64,000 bases of DNA from Nephrocerus scutellatus (Eukaryota > Arthropoda > Insecta > Diptera > Pipunculidae): assembly GCA_947095585.1 (NCBI GenBank), contig OX352764.1:6371001-6435000 (forward strand), given 5' to 3'. Both the position numbers and the translations under genes were made by a program. Below are positions 27,801-39,800 of the stretch, in pieces. A model generated the notes under the pieces. The model searched no databases, was not told the origin of the DNA, and worked only from the letters and a program-made list of their open reading frames with translations. The stretch's first letter is position 1; the number at the start of each line of letters is the position of its first letter.

Positions 27801-30800
27801 TTCACTCTCTTAAAAAACTCCAAGAGAGCAAATATTATTCCATTATACTCTCTTTGGTGTATTCAGAATCAAACGACATACTTTGAACAGCGCTACATCT
27901 GACGAAGGCGCTACCCGCTGTTCCAGTCGGACAGCGACACATTGGAATGTGATTGATGACATCGCAGATGGCGTTCTCACCACACGTTCCTGGACAAGGA
28001 TTTACACATTTGCTGCGGAGGCAGGCTTTATCACGGGGACAGTCGGAGTTAAGAACACACTCTGGACGGCAACTGGAATACGGATCACCGCGGTATTCGG
28101 GCAGACAGGTACAAACTCCATCGTTGCATTGGGCGTTAGCTCCGCATGGAGATGGATTACATGGGTCCACTGGTTCACCTAAATTCAAGGGAAGTCGTTC
28201 CTGTTTAGACAAAGAACACGAAAGCGCATTACAAATTTTGATCTTACGCAGAGGTTCAGGGGTCGGCGCCAGCCTACAGCTGGTGAATGGATCACCAGTG
28301 TAGCCTGTTGGGCAGACACAGATGGGCGTGTGGTTGATAACATTACACTCGGCAGCGAATCCACATGATCCTGGACAAGGGTCTATACATTTCTCTCGAA
28401 TACATGCCTTATCCGATGCACACTCTGCGCTAATTGAACATTCAGGACGGCAATTGGGTGGAGCCCCGATATACGTTGCAAGACATGAACACGAAGGACC
28501 ACCATGGACGTTACGACACACTGAATTAGGACCACATGGCGATGGCACGCAAGGGTCTTGTTCGATTCTCGGCACGGTGATCGGTGGAGGAGCTGTAGTA
28601 AAAGAAGTGGGGCAGTTTTGGTAAAGGGAGCAAAGAATTGCGCCGGGGTCTTATAAAAGCCAACAACAAAATCTTCAAATCGTAACATAAAAAAAAACGC
28701 GAGCAAAAAAAGAGAAACTTCTTTGGCGGCTGAATTTTTAATTAATGGAAATGTTTTGGATAGAAAGTAAGAGAGAAAAGAAATGGAAAGAGAGAATACT
28801 AGAACGGGAGAGGGAGAAAATTTAAAGAGATGGAGAGAGAGAGTTAGAACGAGAGAGAAATAAGATGTAAAAAGAAAGAGATGGATAGAGAAGAGATGGA
28901 GGCAGGGAAAAATAAAGATCGGAAAAAGAGGGAAGGAGAGGAATAAGGGAAGAAAGCAAGATTGGTAGAGATGGAAGGAGGGAGAAAGAGAAAGAAAGAG
29001 ATAGGAAAATAAAGAAGGAAAGAAAAAAAGATGGAAAGAGAAAAGCCGTAAAATAAAAGTCGGTTAAAAAAAACCATCATTGGTTTAGCAGATTTGGGCT
29101 CTTCGATTTAAGATTATTTTGTTGTTGAACTTATGTCCCCAATTTGACTAGGTAACAGCAATCTTACGAGGAATCGGATAGCAACGAGTGAAGGCATCCC
29201 CAGTAAAGCCTTGCCGACACTGGCACAGTGGACTGTGGTTACGTACACGACATTCGGCATTGAGACCACAAACTCCATCACATGGATCTTTGCACTGCTG
29301 CTGAATGCATGCCTTATCCAAAGGACATTCAGTGCTAAGGACACATTCCGGACGACACGATGGCGGCAGGCCAATATAATCTTCAAGGCATGAACAGACA
29401 GCCTGGTCATTTAACTCACGACACTGCGAATTGGGGCCACACGGTGAAGGTTGGCATTGATTGGTCGGCTCTCGAAGGCGGATTGCTATAAATGTTGTTG
29501 AATGTAGGTGGAGAAGATATAAGGCGAGAGACACAAATTAAAAAGAAGAACCCTTTAACGAAGTCATTCGCTCATCTTACGTTTCGGAGTTTCAACACGA
29601 CAGAAGCGATATGGGTCACCTGTATAACCGACGCGGCATGTGCACGTCGGTATGTGGTTGACCACGCGACATTCGGAGTTCGTTCCGCATGTACCCGGAC
29701 AAGGATCGCGACACTTGTTCTGTGTACACGCCTTTGTCGAGGCACAATCGGAGTTTAGAATGCACTCAGGGCGACAACTCTGGTACGGGTCGCCAAAGTA
29801 TTCCGGCAGACATTGACAGGATCCAATTCCATTACGATCCCTGCATACGGCATTCGAGCCGCAAGGATTCGGTTCACACGGAGTGATTTGATCGTAAACG
29901 ATTCGTTCTGTAAGGAGAGAGAGAGAGAGAGACAAAGGGCATTTTACTTCTCATATATCATTTGAGTTACAAGTGGGCGGTTTTAGTCTCACACCTTGGA
30001 TTGGCTTTCCAGAATTATTGCAGCGGAATTAGAAGTTACTATTTGGGTTAGACGTTAGACAAACGGCAGGTGCATTCAACTTGTGGTTGCATGTGATGGT
30101 TGTTATGGCTGTTGTAGTGGTAGTGAATTTAGTTTGTGACTCCAATTAGGTGTTTTTGTTGTTGTTTTTATTTGGTTAGACAACTTTTAAAAATTAAATA
30201 GCGTTCTACCTTGGTTATGGTCTTGCGCATTACGAATTTGTTATTAGTTTCCAAATTTTTGATTAAATTCCCAAAAATACTTTTACGGTTAAGGTTAAGT
30301 GATATTACCAAATGTCACATTTGACAGTTGGCAGATTAAATTTATTATTGTTTTTGTTACCAGCAGCTCGGTTAATTGCAAAAAAAGAACCGACTACCGA
30401 CATCGTGTAAAAATAGTAAGCGTACTCTCAAAATGGAAAAACTTAAAAGTTACAAGATAGTATGGATTTTAGTTTTGACAAAAAAATTTTTTTGGCTCGT
30501 TATGTTGAAAATCCATACAATTGTGTAAGGCTTTATTATTAGTTTTCCCATTGTGTTTGTTTGTTGACAGCTGTCAAATTATTTTAATTGTTGATATTAA
30601 GATTAAATGAGAACCTTTTTGATTCTCTTTGGTTAGACTAAAAGTACTCACGAGCAACTGTCACTTCTGTCTGACAGTTGCCCCCAAGTTGTGTGTATTT
30701 GCGAATTGAAATGTGCCAGTTTTGATTTGAATATTGATGGTAGGAACCAATTCGATTTTCTTTGGTTAGACTAAAAGTACTCATGAACAACTGTCATCCT

Positions 30801-33800
30801 TGTCTGACAGTTGCCCCTTTCTTTACCAGTTTAAATATTTTTTAATATTCCCATTTTCAGACAGTTATACCACCCGGGTTGCAAAAATATTATTCAATTG
30901 TGGTGAGTTAGGTGAATTGTGTATTATAACTGCCATCGTGACAGATATACATACTTTTTGTTGTGCAATTTTGTAGGCGTGTTTTGCAGAGTTATAGGTT
31001 ATGGTGTGTTTGTTGGTTTGGGTTAAGTTTTTAATAATATGTCCCGCCGCTTATTATGGTCACTTTTCAAAGTGATTTTTATTCGAAGTGCGGGACACAT
31101 TACATCTACCATGTATTGGGAGCGTTGTTTTTGTTTTTTCTTTGTGGACAATGTGGTTAGGCGTTTACTTTGATAACACTATCAGTTAAAAGGTTGTTAT
31201 TGTTGTTCAACGACGCAGAACTTTTGTTTTAGGTTTTGGTTTGGCAATTAAAAAGGTTAGATAAGGCATTTTGGCATGACATTCCAGTCATTTCAGGCAG
31301 GCGGGCTACAGACCAGACCTACTGTTAAGAGGCAGTTTAAGGGTATTGCTGGTGATTGTGTTTATCAAGTAAAGCGATTACAGGCTATTATTTTTAACCC
31401 CAATAACTTAGCATATGTTTGCGGTTGTTTTTTAGTTTAAGGCAGATTTTATCATTAAAGGTTGGCAAGCAGGCAGGCGTTTTGGCAGTAAATATAATAT
31501 AAAAAAAGCAAAATAGCAATACAAATTAGGAAAACGTCTTCTATTGCACTCTGCCCAGCACTTCCAAATGACGAACAAGTTCAGACAATTCGTACAGAAG
31601 TTGTGCCAAATTGGAATCAGCATTTCGCTTGTTGGAGTTCTTCAGTAGGGTGAACTTTCTTTCCAGCAATGCTCTGTGCGGAACCCAATGCAATAGATGA
31701 TTTTTTCCAATAACAAATTTTTGAAATTAATAAAAATAAAGCTAACAAATTAGAACTAGCAGTCGCGTTTATATTTTGGTTGTTCTCTGTTAGGTTGTAG
31801 TACACTTTTCATCACATCTCAAACACTAGCAATGGGTTTCCTTTAAGTAAGCACACATGGACACGCGTTTGCACCCTTATAACGCTGGGAGAAGATGGTC
31901 TTGACCAGACGCGACAGTTTTATATTTAAGCTAAAGGCAAACGAACTCCTTGCCATAGGCTGTTTTCTATTTAACTCACTTTGGAAATAAGTTTTCTGTG
32001 TTACACAAAGTTGTTCAATCCTAAATTGATTCATTTCGTCATCCTGACACTAAAAGATTTTGCAGTATTTTGGGCAATATTGTCAATCCAACGATATTTC
32101 TCTATGCATATGCAATTCATTGATACTAAACTGGGTTTTATGTTTCTCTATGACGACATCAGCGTTCATCGCGTTCATATTTACTCTATTGTGTTCTTCC
32201 AACTTTGTTATGATGTTAAGGTCCCGATTTTGTCATACCCTGATGTTCTAGTTCCACTTCCTTAAAGCATGACCGAGGGAACAAATATAAAAATCTTAGA
32301 GTTCTATTGTCGGCAAAAGGATGTATCATAAAGGGTTTTTCAATAGGGACTGAACAATTTTGCATTTTAATACAAACGTACCCTTAAACTCGTTTTATGA
32401 TTGTCAATCTCAAAGGAATGTCAATGATTGTCAATCTCGCAGGAATCTCTAAGTCCGAATTTTGCGTAAAGATCTTGGCCTACACTCTATGTTATGTTAT
32501 GTTATGTCCTTATTGAAAAACCCTTTAAAAGAACAAGCTGACAAACTATGAAAATAACAAAGGGTGTCGAAGTAACAACGGCGGTCAGCCATCAACACAA
32601 TAGGGGGAATAACACAAAATGCATCAGAACTGCAAGTGGCCGTAACTATCTCTAACTGGTGAAAGTGCGATCAAACATCCACAAGGTAGCCGCCGGTAAT
32701 ATTCCTCCAATGCAGGAAAAGCTGAATGATCAAGCTAGTCCTTTCGAAGTAAGCTTGGCGCGATGCCAAAAACCTCGCCTGTGAAAAAAAAACTTTATTA
32801 CCGAGCCCAAAATCAGCCTCGGATACACTGATGAACTATGACGACCACGGCAACGAAAACCGGTAAACGATTTAAGGATTTTCTTATCGGCAGCTAGCCA
32901 ATACCCTGTCCAAATATAATGCTGACATAACAGCAATCCCAGAGATGTGGTGGACGGGGAATGGTGTCTTACAAATATCAAAATATGACATATATTACAG
33001 CTGTCATGCAAGACATCATGTGCTCGGGGTGGATGTTTCTAGTCAGCAAAAGAATGACACCCACCATTATCGGCTTTAAAGCAATAAATGAACGGCTATG
33101 CACTCTTCGCGTGCGAGGCAGATTTAATTTCATAAGCTCTCTCTGACGTAACGGTGAGATGAAGAATTAAGTCCATTCAGATACTGGCATACGCAGATGA
33201 TATTGACGTCGTTGGTAGAAACCAAAGAGCTGTACAGGAAGCTTTCATCCAGATCGAGCAGGCGACACGAAATCTGGGGCTGCACATAAATGAAAGCCAA
33301 ACAAAGTACTTGGTGGCCACGTCTGCGAGTAGAAATCCAACATTGGTCCCTCAATTCAAATAGTGGAGCGCGAATTTGAAGAAGTGCAATCCTTTAACTA
33401 TCTCGGGTCAACTGCAACAGCATGGAACCAGAAATACGCGCACGGTTGCTTAAAGCCAACAAAGCCTACTATAGTCTGTCAAGACTTTTCAAATCCAGGA
33501 ATTCAACCATGACATCCAAGCTGCTGGTATATAAAACAATGGTCATACCAGTACTTACATATGGATTAGGGACATGGGTGCTTAGCAAAAAGCACTCTGT
33601 CCTCTTAGCCGCGTTCGAGAGAAAAGTCTTACGGAGAATTGTTGGCCCCGTATGTGAGGCGAGGCCCGCCAAGCCTACGCTGGAAGGATGGCGTAGACCA
33701 GGACGCCAAGAGTTTAGGGATACCAAACTGGATGACATCGGCTCGAAATCGGGACCTGTGGAGAGATTTTTTGCGGGAGGCCAGAACCGGACACCGGTTG

Positions 33801-36800
33801 TAGAGCCAAATATGATGAAGCTTATTTGCAGCTTAAATCATACAAAGCTTTTTCCTCCGATTTGATACACTTTGACTTGGAAGGGATAAATTGTCTCAGA
33901 CCGTCGTAAATTATGTTTGTGATCGCATCAAAAATTACATGCGCGGCACTATTTGCAGTATGTGGCCAGTTGAAACTCTCCTTATGGCCCACAATGTCTG
34001 GAATTCGCGTGGGCTCATTTACAAGCTGAACTTAACTCAGCAAATAGCTCAACATCCCTTATTCCTTTCTACGACGATCGGTTTTACGCACCGAAAGGAG
34101 TCCAGTGTTTCTCACACTAGAGCAAGGATCGTCAACTCAGGAATAGGTTTAACAGACCTGGAGCTGCTACAAAAACAACAACATCCCTTACTTGTGGTGT
34201 TGTCAAGAATGAATCGTGAAGCCAACTAGATATTGAAATTGCCCGTAATGACGATTTCAGATCAAGTGATACAATTCTACAAATAGAGTCAGACAGTGCA
34301 TCTAACTCATTGCGAGTTGAGTTAGTGCGGTTTTGTTATCTACATCTAGGAAGCTTTAATTTTAGACATTCTTCCGAAGATAATTCCTACAATTCAATTA
34401 CATAAGTAGTGTAAAGTGCTTATCATTTCTTAACCGTACTCCTACTAAGCCACAGTTTTATTATTAAACTAAAATAGTAAGGCTTCAAGAACCTTTCAAT
34501 GACCATAAAACCATAAATTTTCTTGCAAACTGGTGCATTTTTCATTGACTTTTAAGCCTTCCGACTTGGTGCTCTTTTTTGGTGATTTTTGCCAACTACT
34601 CTTCAGTTGGTCTCAAATTTTGGGTGTGCTTGCTTAAGGCTTTCTATTGTGATGACATGTGATCGTGTGTGCGTACAAAAGTGGTGATGATCGGTGTGCC
34701 ACAAAACAATCAGAAAACAAAAATTGATGGCTTAACATAAAATAATAGTTGCTCCATGTGTAAGTGCTAAGCGAGTACACTCACACGTAAATCGTTTCAT
34801 AAAAATGCTGTGTTCTAATTTGTGTGTATGTGTTTAGTAGTGTGAAGTTGTGCCGAAGCCATACATAAGTCGTCTAGAGTGGTCATATGGCTTCATCACA
34901 CCTCCTCACCAAGGCAGAACCATAATTCATACAAAGCAGAGCTGATTAATAAAAGCTTCTTCCAAAAATTAGCGTATCGCAAATATTATCATAAAAAACT
35001 TAAGTGGCGGTTCTGCCTTGCCTAACGATGTGAAATAATATTAAAATTGGTCCTACCTTGTACGGGTTGACAGCCAGTAAATGGATCTCCGGTAAAGCCG
35101 CTCTCACAGGAACAAATCGGCATATGATTGGCCACTGAACAGCGAGCGTTGAATCCACACGACCCAACACAAGGATCAGAGCATTTTTGGCGGATGCAAG
35201 CCTTGGTCGAGGAGCACTCAGGATTGATAGTGCATTCTGGTCGGCAGTTGGGCGGTGTGCCAATGAATGTGTTGAGACACGAGCACGCTGGACTGTCGCC
35301 AATTACCTTGCACTCGGAGTTGGGGCCACATGGTGATGGAGAGCACGGATTGACCGGTACTTGTGGTTCCCTTCGCTCCTCCTGGTAGCACCGAGTGAAC
35401 GGATCGCCAGTGTAGCCAGCATTACAGCTGCAGATCGGGTTGTGATTTATCACTTGGCATTTGGCAAATTGACCGCACGCTCCCGGACATGGATCTACGC
35501 ATTTCTTGTTCAAGCAGGCAGTTTGCAGCGAGCACTCAGCACTGACAATGCATTCGGGTTTGCATGCTGGCGGAGAGCCGAGCATTCCCGGTTGGCAAGC
35601 GCACACCGCTCCAGACGAGCTAGCATGGCAGAGACTGTTTGGTCCACATGGATTGGGTTTGCATGGATCGCTAGGCGGTGTGTCTTGGCGTGGTTCTAGG
35701 CGACAGTTGATGAATGGATCGCCAATGTATCCCTTGGGACAGGTGCAAATCGGTATGTGGTTGGAGACATCGCATTGGGCTTCTTGGCCGCAAGTTCCGG
35801 GGCATGGGTCGACACATTTCTTGTTGAGGCAGGCCTTATTCGGGGAGCAGTCTGTACTAAGAGTACACTCAGGTCTGCAGCCAACATACGGGTCACCATG
35901 GTAGTCGCGTATGCAAGTGCAGACACCACCATCACAGTCGGCGTTGGCTCCGCAAGGCTGCAGATCGCATGGATCTGTTGGTGTTGTTGGTTGAGGAACT
36001 TCGATGATCTCGACACATTGGCTGAATGGATCACCAGTAAAGCCCTGGCGACATGTACAAATCGCGATATGGTTCTGAATGCGGCACTCGGAGTTAATAC
36101 CGCACGAGCCAATGCATGGATCGCGGCATTTCTCTGCGATGCAGGACATGTCTGAGCCGCAGTCCGAGTTGACAATACATTCAGGTCGGCAATTTGGTGG
36201 TGCTCCGATGTAGTTTGGCAGGCAGGAGCAGGATGGCGATTCTCCAGTGGGACGACACTCAGCATATAAACCACATGGCGATGGGACGCACGGGTTTACT
36301 GGTCTTGTTGGTATAACATCCTTGGCCATTGGCGGTGGTGCTTGGAAGCATCTTGCAAACGGATCGCCAGTCATGTCAAGTGGGCAACTGCAGATCGGAT
36401 TGTGGTTGATCACTTCGCACTTGGCATCGATGCCGCAAGTACCAGCGCATGGATTGGCACACTTGAACTTGTGACAAGCCTTGTTCTGAGGGCATTCAGC
36501 GTTAACAGTACATTCGGGTTTGCAGTTTGGCGGTGATCCAATATAGGTGTCAATGCAAGAGCACACAGCAATTCCATTCGATTCGCGACACTTGCTGTTG
36601 GGTCCACAGGGTGATGGTTGGCAAGGGTTCGCCACGGGTGGTGTAGTCGGTACAACTTGCCGTTGACAGTCTGAGAACGGATCGCCGGTGAAGCCATCAT
36701 TGCACACACAATTTGGAACGTGATTAACCGCATAACACTGAGCATTTTGGCCACAAATTCCCGGGCAGGGATCCTTGCACTTGTTTCGTATGCAAGTCTT

Positions 36801-39800
36801 GTCTGTGGGACAGTCCGAGCTGAGGACACATTCTGGGCGACATCCCTCATACGGATTTCCTTGATATTCATCGATACATTTGCACGAGGCAGCTCCATTC
36901 CGTTCAATGCATTCCGCATTCTGGCCACATGGTGATGGATCGCATGGTTTAATAATCTCCACCTCTTGCGGTATGCACTGGACAAAAGCATTTCCGACAA
37001 ACCCAACTGGACAAGAACAGGAAACTGTGTGACCAATGACGCGGCACTCGGCGTTTGTTCCACAAGATCCGGGGCAAGGATCGCGACATTTGTTGTTGAT
37101 ACAGGCCTGAGTCGATTGGCAGTCTGGGTTGATGATACACTCTGGGCGACAATTTGGTGGTGATCCGAAGAACTCCGGCAGACACTGGCATGATGGTCCG
37201 CTGCTGCCAGCCTTGCAAATTGAATTGGGCCCACAAGGTGAGGGTACACAGGGATCGCGTGGCACATCATCACTGCGCTCAATTTCCGGTGCAGGAATAT
37301 CGAGGCAACGCTTGAATGGATCTCCAGTTTTGCCTGGCGGACAACCGCATATTGGACTGTGGTTGATGACCTCACAACGAGCTTCAATACCACAAGCTCC
37401 AGCGCATGGATCAGTGCATTTCTTATTGACACATGCCTGCATAGCAGAGCATTCGCTTGATACGACACATTCTGGGCGGCACTGCGGTGGCGATCCAATG
37501 AAACTGTCCAAACAGGAGCATACGGCAAGATCATTGACAACACGGCATTGACTGTTGGCTCCACAGGGGCTTGGATTACATGGCTGAGTAGGACGTTCGA
37601 TTTCGGGCTCCTTTTGCCGGCAATTTGTAAACGGGTCCCCTTCGAAGCCTTCTACACACGAACAGACGGGAATGTGGCCGATAACTTCACAGTGAGCATT
37701 AATGCCACACGTACCAGGGCATGGATCGACGCATTTGTTGCGCAAGCAAGCCTTGTCGCGTGAACAATCAGCACTGAGAGTACACTCCGGACGGCAGCCA
37801 TCGTAGGGATTTCCCTGGTAGTTGTCCTGGCAGCGACACTCTCCGTTAAAGCAATCTGCATTGGGTCCACATGGGTTCGGATCGCAGGGATCCATTGGTT
37901 TACGCGGACGTTCGGTAGCTGTAGCGGTTAAAAAGATTTTTAAAAATTTTGGTAAATTAATTATTTCGATGGAATCTGTATGAAAGCTAACATTACCCCT
38001 AAAGAAGCGAACTAAGCCTATTAGCTTGAAATTAAAACGCATACTCACTTGGTGGCAAGGGACTGCAACGGATGAATGGATCACCAGTGAAGCCTTCAAT
38101 ACAATTGCAAATGGGAACATGATTAAGGACGTGGCACTTGGCTTCAAAGCCACAAGATCCGGGGCAAGGATCGCGACACTTCTGATTAATGCAAGCCTCT
38201 GTGCTACCGCACTCCGAGTTGAGCACACATTCTGGTCGACAATTCGGGGGACTTCCCGTAAAGTCTTGAAGACACGAGCAAGCAGGACTTCCGCCGACAA
38301 TCTGACACTTTGAGTTCGGGCCACATGGTGATGGTAAACAAGATGGTGGCCGTTCGGTTGGCTCGGGATCATGGACAATGGCTGTGATGAAGGAAATTAT
38401 TAATTAGAAGGCAGTGAACTGAAATGTTGGCCTTAAAGGAAACTTACGAATTCTCTGGCACTGAACAAATGGATCGCCAGTCTGTCCACGTGGACATGTA
38501 CAAATCGGGCTGTGGTTCTTTGTTGTGCATAGCGCTCCAATGCCACACGTATGTGGGCATGGATCAACGCACTTATTATTGATGCAAGCCCTCTCCGATG
38601 AGCATTCAGAGCTGACAACACACTCCGGACGGCAGTTGGGAGGCTGATCGATGAAACCAGATTGACAAGAGCATACAGCTTGATCGTTGATGTTGCGACA
38701 AATGCTATTGGGTCCGCATGGTGATGGTACACATGGGTTCTCAATTGGTCGGATTACACCTGAAGGAGTTTGGGAGGATATAATTACGATTACTTTAAGA
38801 TGGTAATGGTAATGTGACAGAGTTCCTTGTGAGATAGAGATCCTTCAAAGATGACGATTTGTGGTATTTTTGCCTATTCACCTTTTCAAATTCCAATGAC
38901 TACATCACTGAGGAATCCCTTCACTCACAAAAAAACCAAAACTAAAACTTACGAATTTCCTTGCACTGGAAGAACGGATCACCAGTGAGTCCTGGAGGAC
39001 AGGTACACGTTGGTACGTGATTCTCCACAGAGCAAATGGCAAATTCGCCGCACATATTGACACATGGATCGACGCACTTGAATCTCACACACGATTGCAT
39101 CTGTTGGCAGTCGTCGTTACTTTCGCACTCACGTCGGCAGCCACGTTCTGTGTCGTAGGCATTCCCTTCGAAGCCCTCGTGACAGTAACAGGCTCCAGCA
39201 CCGTTGCGTTCGCGGCATTCAGCATGAGGTCCACACGGCGAAGGTTCACACGGTGAAGTTGGTGGTTCTTTCGACATCACTTGAGGAATAATTGCACATC
39301 CCACAAGGGGATCTCCTTCATAGCCATCAGTACATGAACACACCGCATTATGTTGGACAACTTTGCATAGAGCGTTATTGCCACACGATCCGGGACATGG
39401 GTCAATACAACGTTCGTTGGCGCACGCCAAGTGATTTTGGCATTCGTCATTGTTGGTGCATTCAGGACGACAATTTGGCGAGCGACCCACGTAGTTCGCT
39501 TGGCATGAGCATGCTGCCTGACCACCGATTTCACGGCACAATGAGTTTGGCCCACATGGCGATGGGACACATGGATTCTGTGGATCGCGTGGAGTTTCAG
39601 GTTCATGAGTGCATGACACAAATGGATCTCCAGTTAGTCCAGCAGCACAGGTACATATGGGATTATGATTAACCACCTGACATCGAGCATTGGAGCCGCA
39701 AGTTCCAGGACAGGGATCTGCGCATTTAAGATTTATACAAGCACGATTCTGAGGGCACTCTGAGCTGCCAACGCACTCTGGTTTACACGATGGTGGTGCC

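Noticed and set aside
38032..38378. Long open frame covering 35022-38378 with an N-terminal part before exon 26
   Set aside because: The first 150 or so residues run across the intron and through exon 25 in a different frame. The correct exon 25 frame gives a canonical EGF-DPY-EGF module and exon 26 has a clear acceptor at 37918.
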